A stretch of DNA of 64,000 bases, taken from assembly GCA_035295125.1 (NCBI GenBank), contig DATGJP010000112.1, forward strand, positions 124,001-188,000. The letters are read 5' to 3'. The notes below the pieces were generated by a model, which was not told the origin of the DNA, did no database searches, and saw only the letters and a list, made by a program, of their open reading frames with translations. The translations under genes and the position numbers were made by a program. Shown here piece after piece: positions 1 to 8,915 of this stretch; position 1 is the stretch's first letter, and each line of letters opens with the position of its first letter. The DNA comes from JAICMB01 sp035295125. Its GTDB lineage: Bacteria > Acidobacteriota > Terriglobia > Bryobacterales > Bryobacteraceae.

Positions 1-2
1 TA

Positions 3-185
3 CCGTCGTCGCTGTTGGCCATCCGGCTCTTGGCGGATCTCATACCGGACGGAGTCAATCCCTGGTCTCCCGCACCCATCGCCGCAATTGTGCTTCTCCT
101 GCTCGCGACCGGGTTCTGTGCGAGTTGGATTCCAGCGCAGCGCGCCGCCCGAACGCAACCTTGTGTAGCGCTACGGCAGGATTGA
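3..185 (+). CDS. ADOP-type ABC permease, C-terminal fragment
   Basis: An open frame enters from the left edge and ends at TGA (183-185). It shows a hydrophobic last transmembrane segment (APIAAIVLLLLATGFC) followed by the ending WIPAQRAARTQP...ALRQD. That ending matches the close of FtsX/MacB-like acidobacterial duplicated orphan permeases (usually WxPARRAxRxDPxxALR). The two complete relatives in this window, ending at 11378 and 17312, finish the same way. These proteins are inner-membrane permeases of uncertain substrate. Only about 60 residues are visible, so the rest of the gene cannot be judged. Confidence 0.8.
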   Translation, partial: PSSLLAIRLLADLIPDGVNPWSPAPIAAIVLLLLATGFCASWIPAQRAARTQPCVALRQD

Positions 186-228
186 GCCGAAAACTCATCG
201 CAATGTTACCAACTCACAGCGGTTCCGG

Positions 229-405
229 CATTCAGCGTGCCTTTGCACTTCACAGAAAAGGACATGCGAAACCGCCTGTCACACCAAGTCTGGCAACCAA
301 AGAATATGCCTGCACGTGTTTACACAGGTCCAAAGGCACCGTCGAAAACGCCACGGGCAGCAGGCGGTGCAAGGGTGGCGCAGGCGGTTTCGCCTGCGCG
401 TTCTA
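229..405. repeat. dispersed composite palindromic repeat, copy 1
   Basis: The 299-base gap between the permease end and the next gene holds no credible gene. It holds two units of a repeat found elsewhere in the window. The unit at 229-286 contains TGCCTTTGCACTTCAC and GCGAAACCGCCTGTC and aligns with 61487-61545. The unit at 378-399 is a perfect hairpin with arms GCGCAGGCG (378-386) and CGCCTGCGC (391-399) around a GTTT loop. It lies downstream of the permease, so it could act as a transcript-end structure. No T-run follows it. Confidence 0.8.
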
Positions 406-484
406 GTCAGGCCGGCTAACAGCCTGCATCACAGGCTTGATCAACTCACCGTTGGCGAAAGGCCCGCTCCGCCGACACGCGCCT

Positions 485-2287
485 CTACCACCCCACCGGC
501 TTGCCCCGATTCTGCTCATCCAGCCACTTCTTCAACGGAGCAAAATAATCAAGAATCGCCGTAGCATCCATCTGATGCTCGCCCGTCAAAGCGGCCAATG
601 CATCGGGCCACGGCCGGCTGATGCCCATCGACAGCATCGCATTCAGACGACGTCCTGCTTCTTCATTGCCGTAAATCGAGCAGCGGTTCAGGGGATCTTT
701 GCAGCCGGCAATCCTGGACAAAGACCGGTGAAACTGGAACTGCAGAATATCCGCCAGGAAATAGCGCGCATATGGGAAGTTCGCAGCGACGTGATATTTC
801 GCGCCCGGATCGAAATCATTCTCGCTGCGCGGAACGGGCGGCGCGATGCCCTGATACTTCAGCCGAAGGTCCCACCACGCCTTGTTGTACTGCTCCGGCG
901 TGACCTTGCCTGAGAACACCTCCCACCGCCACTTGTCGATGAGCAAACCAAACGGGAGAAACGCGATCTTCTCCAACGCTTTGTTCAGCAGCAGCCCGAT
1001 ATCCTTCGAGGTATCGGGAGCGCGCTGCAGCAGCCCGATCTTGACCAGGTATTCCGGCGTCACCGAGAGCGCGATGGTATCGCCGATTGCCTCGTGGAAG
1101 CCGTCATTAGCGCTGTCGCGGAACAGGAACGGCTGATTGTCGTAGGCGCGCTGGTAGAAGTTGTGCCCGAGCTCATGATGGATGGTAGTGAAGTCTTCGG
1201 AGTTAATCTCGATGCACATCTTCAGGCGTAGGTCTTCCTTCTGATCGACATCCCAGGCGCTGGCATGGCACACGACGTCCCGATCGGCCGGCTTCACGAA
1301 TAGCGAACGCTCCCAAAAGGTCTTCGGCAGCGGCGCAAAACCCAGCGATGTGAAGAAATGCTCGCCGTAGCGCACCATGTCGAGCGCCTTGGTGTCGCGC
1401 GACTTCAGAATTTCGGTCAGGTCATAGCCCGGATCGGCATCCTTTGGAGCGACCAGGGGATAGATGTTCTCCCATTCCTGCGCCCACATGTTTCCGAGCA
1501 GATCGGCCGGAATTGGCCCTTTGACGGGCACCATGTCGCCGTATTTTTCATGCAGCTTCGAGCGAACATAGGCATGCAACGAGAGATACAGCGGCCGAAC
1601 CTGGTCCCAAAGCCGGTCCATCTCGGCCGCAAAGGCATCGGGTTGCATGTCGTACTTTGCGCGCCACATAGCGCCCATATCCGCGAAGCCCAGCTCGCGG
1701 GCGCCTTTATTGCCCAAGGTGACGTATCGCTCGAACTCGCTCTTCATCGGCGGCGAGATGGTGTGCCAGCCGATCCATGCGTCGCGCATTTCCTTCGCGT
1801 CACTGCTGCTGCGCAAAATCCGGCTGAGATCTTCGAGATCGAGACAGGTGTTTTTGCCGGGAGGGCAGTATTTGCCCTTTCCGTAAGCGCCTTCCATGCT
1901 GGAGACGATTTGTGTGAGGTCGGCCGCTTCCTTCGGATTCGACGGCGCCGCGAGCACCAGCGAATTTTTCAGCAATTTGAATTTGCGGGCCAGGTCAGGC
2001 GGTAGCTGCAATTGATCGAAGCGTGTCGCTTCTTTGGCGAGTTTCATGGTCGCGACAATCGACACTTCATCGGCTTGCGCGGCGAGGATCTCCGAATCGT
2101 ACGTTATGAATGTCGACTTGACCCAATCCGCACGAGCCGAGTCTACGGCCAAATCGAGCAACTTCGCTTCGGCGGCATCCATGAAACTCTTCGCCTCGGC
2201 AATGGTGGGCGTGGGGGACTTGTGCAGGTCCGCCGCGTATGCCAACATGCCAGCGGCGATCAGCGCGGTCAACGCGTGTTTGCTCAT
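485..2287 (-). CDS. exported M2-family (ACE-like) zinc metallopeptidase
   Basis: The 600-residue product matches peptidase family M2, peptidyl-dipeptidases related to angiotensin-converting enzyme, which remove C-terminal dipeptides. The zinc site is visible as HELGH at residues 371-375, with the third ligand Glu399 in the following FHEAIGD motif. Residues 1-19 (MSKHALTALIAAGMLAYAA) look like a signal peptide, so periplasmic action is likely. The length equals one ACE catalytic domain. The ATG has GAAGG a few bases upstream, and the gene is divergent from the HDOD gene across about 60 bp. Substrate is unknown; peptide scavenging is an inference. Confidence 0.93.
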   Translation of the reverse strand: MSKHALTALIAAGMLAYAADLHKSPTPTIAEAKSFMDAAEAKLLDLAVDSARADWVKSTFITYDSEILAAQADEVSIVATMKLAKEATRFDQLQLPPDLARKFKLLKNSLVLAAPSNPKEAADLTQIVSSMEGAYGKGKYCPPGKNTCLDLEDLSRILRSSSDAKEMRDAWIGWHTISPPMKSEFERYVTLGNKGARELGFADMGAMWRAKYDMQPDAFAAEMDRLWDQVRPLYLSLHAYVRSKLHEKYGDMVPVKGPIPADLLGNMWAQEWENIYPLVAPKDADPGYDLTEILKSRDTKALDMVRYGEHFFTSLGFAPLPKTFWERSLFVKPADRDVVCHASAWDVDQKEDLRLKMCIEINSEDFTTIHHELGHNFYQRAYDNQPFLFRDSANDGFHEAIGDTIALSVTPEYLVKIGLLQRAPDTSKDIGLLLNKALEKIAFLPFGLLIDKWRWEVFSGKVTPEQYNKAWWDLRLKYQGIAPPVPRSENDFDPGAKYHVAANFPYARYFLADILQFQFHRSLSRIAGCKDPLNRCSIYGNEEAGRRLNAMLSMGISRPWPDALAALTGEHQMDATAILDYFAPLKKWLDEQNRGKPVGW

Positions 2288-2349
2288 CTGCCTTCATTAT
2301 CATCCGTAAAGGTATTCCGTATTACAGTCGATTCTTCTTGTAGGACAAA

Positions 2350-3207
2350 ATGCTATCAACTGCCCCGGATCGGGAGAAAGCCCTCCGCGCACTCGACCGT
2401 TTACCGCCGCTGTCCGCGAACACAGGACGGCTGCTCTCATATTTGGTCCGGCGCGATGTGGAGGTGGGGGCAGTGGCCGGCATCCTGGAACGCGACGCCC
2501 TCCTCGGCCCACGAGTTCTTCAGTTGGCGAACTCCGGCGCATTTGGACCGAGGTCTCCCATTCAGTCGATACGGCATGCTGTGGCGTTTGTCGGCGCGCG
2601 GGTGATCCGCCGGCAGGTGATCAGTTGGTCGATCATTTCCATTTTTAGACGGTTTCACGCCTTCCCGGGCTGGTCGTTCACACGATTCTCGATGCATGCC
2701 GAGGCAACTGCCTTGCTCACAGACCTGCTCTGCGAGAATATGCCGGTTGCCGGTGCCGACACCGGTTATATCGCGGCTCTCGTGCACGACGTCGGAAAGC
2801 TGCTGCTGTATCCTGAAAACCCACAGGTTTTCGAAGCGATCTTTGACTGTTGCCGGCTCACGCGTGAGACCGCAGTCGTGTGCGAGAAGATGATCCTGGG
2901 AGTGGACCACGCGGAGCTTTCCGCCGCAGCCGCCGAGCGCTGGAAGCTACCCCACAGTGCAGCCCACGCTGTGCTTCTGCACCATCTGCCCGAGCCGGAC
3001 GATCAACGCGTACCACTCAGCCTGGTGCTTTCGAAAGCCGACGGGTTCATCAACGCCATCGGCCTGGGCCTACTCGAAGACAGTGGCAATGACGATCCCA
3101 AGCTGGAATGGCCGGGCCGGGAACATCAGGTTGCGCAAGCTCTGAAGTCGTTCGAGGGCGCCTGGCGAGCGATCACCGGGATTCGCGACATCACACCCGG
3201 CGACTAG
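2350..3207 (+). CDS. HDOD domain protein
   Basis: A cytosolic protein of 285 residues carrying an HDOD domain, a catalytically degenerate HD-phosphohydrolase relative found in bacterial signalling proteins. The N-terminal half has the family hallmark region (LPPLSANTGRLLSYL, then QLANSGAFG and IRHAVAFVGARVIR). An HD-like motif, ALVHDVGKLLL, lies at about residues 143-153 with His146-Asp147. No receiver or GGDEF domain is attached. A TAGGA element sits just upstream of the ATG. These proteins usually act in signalling, motility or stress regulation; no partner is evident here. The next gene starts 26 bp downstream and could be co-transcribed. Confidence 0.85.
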   Translation: MLSTAPDREKALRALDRLPPLSANTGRLLSYLVRRDVEVGAVAGILERDALLGPRVLQLANSGAFGPRSPIQSIRHAVAFVGARVIRRQVISWSIISIFRRFHAFPGWSFTRFSMHAEATALLTDLLCENMPVAGADTGYIAALVHDVGKLLLYPENPQVFEAIFDCCRLTRETAVVCEKMILGVDHAELSAAAAERWKLPHSAAHAVLLHHLPEPDDQRVPLSLVLSKADGFINAIGLGLLEDSGNDDPKLEWPGREHQVAQALKSFEGAWRAITGIRDITPGD

Positions 3208-3232
3208 TGCTAAAAAGGTTGTTCGCGCATCA

Positions 3233-4312
3233 ATGCGGACCACCTTTACAGTCCTACTGTTTTCGATCGCATCTATGACCGCGGCTCCCGAGAAGATTAT
3301 CTTCGATACCGATTCCGGCCCCTTCAATGACGATGGGGTCGCGCTCGTCATGCTGCTCCAGAGTTCCACGAAAGTCAGCATTGAAGGAGTGACCACGGTG
3401 CCTGGCAACGTCTGGCCCGTCGCTGGCGCGGAGTACATGCTGGCGAATCTGAAAATGATGCAGCGGAGCGATATACCGGTATATATCGGAGCCGAGAATC
3501 CTCTCGTCAGCACGGCCTCATCGGTCGCCGCGGCGGCTCAACGTTGGGGCCAGCAGAGCTATATCGGCGCTTTCGCCCAGACGCGGCCCCTGGAAAGAAA
3601 ACAGGTCGAACCTCCGCCCTACTTCGGATTCTCCGGCCTGGCGCCGCAGAAAGAGAACGCGGTGGATTTCATCGCAAGAACGATTCTGGCCCACCCCGGC
3701 GACATCACGTTATTTGCGATCGGGCCAATGACGAACCTGGCGATGGCGCTGCGTCTTCACCCGGAAGTGGAAACCAAGGTTAAGCGCCTGGTTTTCATGG
3801 GAGGAGCCGAGGGCGTGCCGGGAAATGTCAACGATGCGGCCGAATTCAACTTCTGGTTCGACCCCGAGGCGGCCCAGGTGGTGCTCCGTTCCCGTATTCG
3901 CGAGAAGGTGATGTTCGGGCTGGACGTCTGCAATCACGCCGTTCTGACCAAGACGATCTTCGACGAAATCGTGAAAGTCAAAACGGCGGTTACCGAGGTC
4001 TACGAAACGGACTTCGGGCGAAAAGGGTTTCCCGCCTTCGTCACCAATCCTTCCGCGACTGCTTTACTGTGGGATGAATTGGCCGCCGGTTATCTGATCG
4101 ATCCATCGTTTGTGACGGAATCGCAATCAATGTACCTCGACGTCGACACGCGTTTCTCGAAGGATTATGGGCGCGTCATCCCGCTTGATCGGAGCCTCGC
4201 ACCAGATGCGACGCCCGTTCAGGTGATGCTGAATCTCGACTCCGCGAAAATCTTCGCGATGTACAAGGATCTGCTGACGCGCCCGATCAGCCGGAAAAAA
4301 GCTAATCCGTAG
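3233..4312 (+). CDS. exported inosine-uridine preferring nucleoside hydrolase family protein
   Basis: The 359-residue protein fits the nucleoside hydrolase (IUNH) fold, which cleaves N-glycosidic bonds of ribonucleosides using a calcium-binding aspartate cluster. That cluster appears as DTDSGPFNDDG at residues 25-35. Later core motifs are GPMTNLAMAL and an Asn/Asp-rich NDAAEFNFWFDPEAA. The N-terminus (MRTTFTVLLFSIASMTAA) resembles a signal peptide, so it probably acts in the periplasm in nucleoside salvage. Its 3' end overlaps the convergent transglycosylase gene by 11 bp. Substrate preference cannot be read from the sequence. Confidence 0.88.
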   Translation: MRTTFTVLLFSIASMTAAPEKIIFDTDSGPFNDDGVALVMLLQSSTKVSIEGVTTVPGNVWPVAGAEYMLANLKMMQRSDIPVYIGAENPLVSTASSVAAAAQRWGQQSYIGAFAQTRPLERKQVEPPPYFGFSGLAPQKENAVDFIARTILAHPGDITLFAIGPMTNLAMALRLHPEVETKVKRLVFMGGAEGVPGNVNDAAEFNFWFDPEAAQVVLRSRIREKVMFGLDVCNHAVLTKTIFDEIVKVKTAVTEVYETDFGRKGFPAFVTNPSATALLWDELAAGYLIDPSFVTESQSMYLDVDTRFSKDYGRVIPLDRSLAPDATPVQVMLNLDSAKIFAMYKDLLTRPISRKKANP

Positions 4313-4877
4313 GCGTCGAATACTCTTTGTAATACCGCAGTACCCGCGCCACATAGGTCCGCGTTTCGCGGTACTTCGGGATCCCGTGATACTTGTCGAC
4401 GGCGCCCGGTCCCGCATTGTACGCCGCGATGGCGTTTGAAAGCGCGTTCTTACTTTTCGCGTATCGCGCTAAAAGCCACTTCAGATAGCGGGTGCCGGCT
4501 TCGAGATTCTCATTCGGCCTGCTGGCATCCAGGCCCATGTCTTGAGCCGTGCTCGGCATCACCTGCATGTAACCCAGCGCGCCCTTGTCAGAAACCGCAT
4601 CAGGATTGAACGCAGACTCTGCTTTGATGATACTTTTCACTAACGCACGAGAAACGCCGATGCGGTCGGCGGTGGGGCCAATGAGATCCGCGTAACTAAG
4701 TTGCGGAGCCTTCGGAGCCAGGCCACGGGCCGACAAAATGTCGGCATAGCGTGGAACATCGGCCGTGACATCCAACCACAGGCGTGCGACGGTATGGGTA
4801 CAAACGGTTGCGGCGATGAGGCCGGCCGACGTTAACATGAAGCAGGGAATGAGGAAAAACGAAGAGAGTACTTTCAT
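4302..4877 (-). CDS. lytic transglycosylase, SLT domain
   Basis: A 191-residue protein with an N-terminal hydrophobic segment (about residues 5-24) followed by a C-terminal SLT-type lysozyme-like domain. The catalytic Glu is Glu87 in KAESAFNPDAVSDKGALG. The family motifs GYMQVMPST and AIAAYNAGPGAVDKY follow. Such enzymes cleave peptidoglycan non-hydrolytically, giving 1,6-anhydromuropeptides, in the periplasm. No LysM or other wall-binding domain is present, so it is a compact form. The ATG has no strong ribosome site. The tail overlaps the nucleoside hydrolase gene on the other strand. Confidence 0.92.
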   Translation of the reverse strand: MKVLSSFFLIPCFMLTSAGLIAATVCTHTVARLWLDVTADVPRYADILSARGLAPKAPQLSYADLIGPTADRIGVSRALVKSIIKAESAFNPDAVSDKGALGYMQVMPSTAQDMGLDASRPNENLEAGTRYLKWLLARYAKSKNALSNAIAAYNAGPGAVDKYHGIPKYRETRTYVARVLRYYKEYSTPTD

Positions 4878-5133
4878 TCGTGCGTGGGTACAACAACGGT
4901 AATGATTTAACTGCAGGACAACCGAGCGGTCCGTGCGCGCGGAAGCAACTTAGGGTTGCAAATGGGTTACGCAAAACTAGACGCGGCCCGACATGGAATC
5001 GGTTACCGGAGAATGAAAAAAATCCCAACTTTTCATGGGTTTACGTTAGATCGAAGTGACAGATGGGAAGCCGACCAACCGGTCGGGAAGTTCCTTCGCC
5101 ACTAATACACCTGCCGCTGGTACAATCACCTCC

Positions 5134-7281
5134 ATGAGCGATTTGGTATTGCGCAGCAAAGACGGCGAGATCGGTGTCATCACGATCAATAATCCGCCGG
5201 TGAACGCATTGAGTCCGGGAGTGCCCGAAGGCATCCTGGCCGGTATCGAAGAGTTTGCGGCTGATCCTGAAGTGCAGGCCATTATCGTCATCGGCGGTGG
5301 CCGGACCTTTATCGCCGGAGCCGACATTCGCGAGTTCGGAAAAATCACATCCGGCGGCGATCGCAAGCGTGGGCCGGGCCTGAATGCCGGCCTGGAGAAG
5401 ATCGAAAACAGTCCTAAACCCGTCATCGCCGCCATTCATGGCACCGCCTTGGGCGGCGGTTTGGAAACAGCCATGGCCTGCCACTATCGCGTCGGGGTTC
5501 CTTCCGCGCAGGTGGGGCAGCCTGAAGTGAAACTGGGAATCATCCCCGGAGCGGGCGGCACACAGAGACTGCCGCGGCTGGCCGGAATCGCAAGAGCGAT
5601 CGAGATGTGCGCCGGCGGCGATCCCATCAGTGCATCCGAGGCGCACGGGCTCGGCATCATCGACCAGATCGTAGAAGGCGACCTGCTGGAAGGCGCTATC
5701 GCGTTCGCGCGGGCTGGCCTCGCCGACGGCACCCTGGTACAGAGGCGTACTCGCGACCTCGCTGGAAAGCTCGGTGCTCCTGAGACGAACGCTGCCGTTT
5801 TCGCCACGGCGCGCGATGCCACTAATAAGAAGCAGAGGAACATGCTCGCGCCGCAGGCCGCCATCAGTGCTGTTGAAGCGGCCGCCACGCTGCCATTCGA
5901 CCAGGGACTACAGCGCGAGTCCGAGCTTTTTCAGGAATGCCTGTTCTCCGATCAATCCAAGTCGCTCATTCACGTGTTCTTCGGGGAGCGTGAAGTGGCG
6001 AAGATACCGGACGTGCCCAAGGAAACTCCCCTCATTCCCGTGCGGAAAGTCGGCATCATCGGCGCGGGCACGATGGGCGGCGGCATCGCCATGAGTTTCG
6101 CAAACGCCGGAATCCCGGTGATTCTGAAAGAGACCGAGCAGGCGGCGCTCGATCGCGGCATGGCCACGATAACTAAGAACTATGCGAATTCGGTCGCCAA
6201 GGGACGTTTTTCGCAGGACGTGATGGATCGGAGACTGGGCTTGATTCAGCCGACCCTCACCTATGATGGCTTCGGCGAAGTCGACATGATCATCGAAGCC
6301 GTCTTCGAAGGCATGGCTCTCAAGAAGCAGATCTTCGGTGAACTCGACGGCATCGCAAAGCCGGGCGCGATTCTGGCGTCCAATACCTCGACCCTGAACA
6401 TTGACGAGATCGCCTCAGCCACCACCCGTCCGGAGATGGTCATCGGCACCCATTTCTTCAGCCCTGCAAATGTCATGCGACTGCTCGAGATCGTGCGCGG
6501 CCGGGCGTCGTCGAAAGAAGTGATCGCGACCTGCATGGCGCTGTCGAAGAAGATCGGCAAAATCGGGGTGCTGGTGGGCAATTGCCGGGGGTTCGTTGGC
6601 AATCGCATGTTCGGTCCGTACCGGCGCGAAGCACAGTTCCTCGCGGAGGAGGGGGCGACGCCTGAGCAGATCGACAAGGCGCTGTATGACTACGGGATGG
6701 CCATGGGACCTCTGGCCACCGGCGACCTCGCGGGCCTGGATGTCGGCTGGCGCATTCGCAAGGAGTTCGGCGACGTCAACGACACGTCCGTGCGGCAGCC
6801 GCTCATGGAAGACCGGCTGTGCGAGATGGGCATGTATGGTCAGAAGACCGGCGCGGGTTGGTACAAGTACGACGAGAAGCGCCGCCCGCAGCACAATCCG
6901 GAAGTGGATCGGCTGGTGGAAGAGATCCGCAAGGAGAAAGGCATCGAGCCGCGCGCGATCAGCGACCAGGAGATCATCGAGCGGACGCTCTATATCCTCG
7001 TGAACGAGGGCGCGCGAATTCTGGAAGAGGGATTCGCGCTTCGGTCGGTCGATATCGACATCATCTACCTGAATGGCTACGGTTTCCCTGCATATCGCGG
7101 CGGGCCGATGTGGTACGCCGATACCATCGGACTCAAAGAAGTCTATGAACGCGTGTGCGAGTTTGAACGCCAGCACGGCAAATTGTGGACGCCGGCGCCG
7201 CTGCTGAAACGCCTGGCGGAAGAAGGCAAAAGATTCGCGGATTTCGCGGGAGCTGCCGCGCAGGCTAAGGGAGGCAACTGA
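5134..7281 (+). CDS. fadJ: fused enoyl-CoA hydratase / 3-hydroxyacyl-CoA dehydrogenase (FadB/FadJ type)
   Basis: A 715-residue bifunctional beta-oxidation protein. Residues 1 to about 190 form a crotonase domain with HGTALGGGLETAMAC and GQPEVKLGIIPGAGGTQRLP. From about residue 300 there is an NAD-binding dehydrogenase domain (GIIGAGTMGGGIAMSFANAG), then GTHFFSPANVMRLLEIV and GNCRGFVGNRM. It would hydrate enoyl-CoA and oxidise the hydroxyacyl-CoA in the cytosol. I chose the ATG at 5134 because homology starts at MSDLVLRSKDG; an in-frame ATG at 5056 would add 26 unrelated residues. TACAAT at 5121-5126 could be a -10 box giving a very short leader. The stop overlaps the thiolase start by one base, so the pair is coupled. 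Confidence 0.93.
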   Translation: MSDLVLRSKDGEIGVITINNPPVNALSPGVPEGILAGIEEFAADPEVQAIIVIGGGRTFIAGADIREFGKITSGGDRKRGPGLNAGLEKIENSPKPVIAAIHGTALGGGLETAMACHYRVGVPSAQVGQPEVKLGIIPGAGGTQRLPRLAGIARAIEMCAGGDPISASEAHGLGIIDQIVEGDLLEGAIAFARAGLADGTLVQRRTRDLAGKLGAPETNAAVFATARDATNKKQRNMLAPQAAISAVEAAATLPFDQGLQRESELFQECLFSDQSKSLIHVFFGEREVAKIPDVPKETPLIPVRKVGIIGAGTMGGGIAMSFANAGIPVILKETEQAALDRGMATITKNYANSVAKGRFSQDVMDRRLGLIQPTLTYDGFGEVDMIIEAVFEGMALKKQIFGELDGIAKPGAILASNTSTLNIDEIASATTRPEMVIGTHFFSPANVMRLLEIVRGRASSKEVIATCMALSKKIGKIGVLVGNCRGFVGNRMFGPYRREAQFLAEEGATPEQIDKALYDYGMAMGPLATGDLAGLDVGWRIRKEFGDVNDTSVRQPLMEDRLCEMGMYGQKTGAGWYKYDEKRRPQHNPEVDRLVEEIRKEKGIEPRAISDQEIIERTLYILVNEGARILEEGFALRSVDIDIIYLNGYGFPAYRGGPMWYADTIGLKEVYERVCEFERQHGKLWTPAPLLKRLAEEGKRFADFAGAAAQAKGGN

Positions 7282-8468
7282 TGAGAGAAGCCGTTGTTGT
7301 AGCGAGTTCGCGCACCGGGTTGGCAAAGTCGTTCCGGGGGTCGTTGAACATGACGCGCCCGGAAGACATGGCGGCGCATTGCATCAAGGATGTGTTGCGG
7401 AAGACGCCGCAGCTCGATGCGGCGGAAGTGAATGATGTGATTTTGGGCTGCGCCCAGCCGCATGGCGCTCAAGGGATGAACGTGGCGCGCGTTTCGGCAG
7501 TGCTCGCGGGATTGCCGGTTTCGGTTGCCGCGACTACCGTGAATCGGTTCTGCTCGTCCGGTTTGCAGGCGATCGCGATGGCTGCTCACGAGATTCTCGT
7601 GGAGGGCGCGGATGCCGCGATCGGCGGCGGCGTCGAAACTATTACGATGACCCCGCGCGACAACCACCCGCATCCGGTAGTGCAGGAACAGAAGCCCGGC
7701 ATCTATATGGTGATGGGCAACACTGCAGAGGTCGTTGCCAAGCGCTACAAGATCAGCCGCGAGGTGCAGGATGAGTATTCGCTGCTGAGTCAGCAGCGGA
7801 CTGCCCGTGCGCAGCGCGAAGGCTTTTTTGATGGCGAGATTGCGCCGATGCGGGTGACGCGCGGGATTCTCGATAAGAAGACCGGCCAGGTGGTGGGAAC
7901 CGAGGAGGCCTGTTGCGACCGCGATGAGTGCAACCGGCCGGATTCAACCCTGGAAGGCTTGCTGGCCTTGAAACCTCATTTCGACCCCGATAGCGGCCAA
8001 GGCACGGTGACGGCGGGCAATTCGTCGCAGCTTTCCGACGGTGCATCGGCGACGCTGCTGATGTCTCGCGAAAGAGCCGACGCGCTGGGGATTCCGTATA
8101 AGCTGGTGTTCCGCGGCTTCGCGGTCGCGGGATGTGAGCCGGATGAGATGGGCATCGGCCCCATATTCGCGGTTCCCAAACTTCTGAACCGGCACGGCCT
8201 GAAGATCGACGATATCGATATCTGGGAGCTGAACGAGGCATTCGCTGTGCAGGTGGTCTACTGCCGCGACCGTCTGGGTCTCGATCCCGAAAAGCTCAAC
8301 GTCAACGGTGGATCCATCTCGATCGGGCATCCGTTTGGCATGACCGGCTCGCGCATGGTGGGGACCATGGCCAACGAGATGGCCCGGCGGAAGGCGAAGC
8401 TTGGGGTTGTGACCATGTGTATTGGCGGCGGACAAGGCGCGGCGGGGTTGTTCGAAGCGGTCAACTGA
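7281..8468 (+). CDS. fadA: acetyl-CoA acyltransferase (thiolase)
   Basis: This 395-residue thiolase performs the last step of the beta-oxidation cycle, transferring an acyl group to CoA and releasing acetyl-CoA. The nucleophilic Cys91 lies in NRFCSSGLQAIAM. The two other active-site motifs are GGSISIGHPFGMTGSRM (His near 350) and MCIGGGQGAAGLFE (Cys near 380). GGGAGGC precedes the ATG, and the sequence TGATG couples it to the upstream fadJ-type gene. Together they make a two-gene fatty acid oxidation operon. A biosynthetic acetoacetyl-CoA thiolase is possible but less likely in this context. Confidence 0.94.
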   Translation: MREAVVVASSRTGLAKSFRGSLNMTRPEDMAAHCIKDVLRKTPQLDAAEVNDVILGCAQPHGAQGMNVARVSAVLAGLPVSVAATTVNRFCSSGLQAIAMAAHEILVEGADAAIGGGVETITMTPRDNHPHPVVQEQKPGIYMVMGNTAEVVAKRYKISREVQDEYSLLSQQRTARAQREGFFDGEIAPMRVTRGILDKKTGQVVGTEEACCDRDECNRPDSTLEGLLALKPHFDPDSGQGTVTAGNSSQLSDGASATLLMSRERADALGIPYKLVFRGFAVAGCEPDEMGIGPIFAVPKLLNRHGLKIDDIDIWELNEAFAVQVVYCRDRLGLDPEKLNVNGGSISIGHPFGMTGSRMVGTMANEMARRKAKLGVVTMCIGGGQGAAGLFEAVN

Positions 8469-8513
8469 ATACCGTCTACTGCGTTGGAGCACACTGAATT
8501 CTGAGGTGCAGCC

Positions 8514-8669
8514 ATGAAACGAACGATTCAGGTGCGTATTAGCAAAGGTGAACGGCAGTTTGTTGCCGAATGCCTCGATTTGCATTGTCATTCAAGCGCC
8601 TCCAACATCACGGGGCGATCGCACTTTACCTTGAAGAAGGCCGGGCCTGAGTTGGAACGGAGGCGGTAA
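8514..8669 (+). pseudogene. decayed HicB-like antitoxin remnant
   Basis: The 51-codon frame starts like a HicB-family antitoxin (MKRTIQVRISKGERQF, then VAECLDL), whose fold normally continues for another 40 or more residues. After CLDL the text becomes HCHSSASNITG and family resemblance is lost. A different frame further on (near 8618-8650) reads GAIALYLEEG, like the later NLREAIALYLEE segment of HicB. I infer an internal deletion plus a frameshift. No HicA toxin gene is adjacent. The palindromic repeat array begins right at the stop codon, so repeat insertion may have contributed to the decay. Confidence 0.65.
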
Positions 8670-8840
8670 TGCAGGTTGTCAACCTGTCGCCATGGACCTG
8701 CGATTCACAAGGCGGATTAGCAACCCGCCGCACCCTCGAAAACTAAGGTGTGGCGTGGTGTGGAAGGGTGAGGCAGGCGGTTTCGCCTGCCTTAGGACCG
8801 AACCGGAACGCGCAGGCGAAACCGCCTGCGCCACCCTTGT
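8668..8840. repeat. dispersed composite palindromic repeat, copy 2
   Basis: This is the most complete palindrome array outside the 61.3 kb cluster. In order it holds a GCAGGTTGTCAACCTG-type unit, a GGCGGATTAGCAACCCGCC unit, a hairpin AGGCAGGCG-GTTT-CGCCTGCCT (8771-8792), and the opposite-sense hairpin GCGCAGGCG-AAAC-CGCCTGCGC (8810-8831). AAGGGTG (8764-8770) and CACCCTT (8832-8838) flank the last two, making one long inverted repeat. The first part aligns with 61334-61400. The rest of the gap, up to the permease start, holds nothing else I recognise. Confidence 0.85.
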
Positions 8841-8915
8841 CTTCGTCCACTTTTGCGGAAAGATGCGATCCTGCATTACACATGGCTTCATTGTCCTCGT
8901 GATGGAGAGTGTCGT

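Noticed and set aside
125..564. Several short frames after the first permease fragment
   Set aside because: They are translations of the palindromic repeat copy (GGVRVAQAVSPARSS-type text), which recurs wherever the repeat occurs.
5056..5133. Upstream ATG extending the fadJ-type protein by 26 residues
   Set aside because: The extra residues do not resemble the family, and the crotonase homology begins at the ATG 5134.
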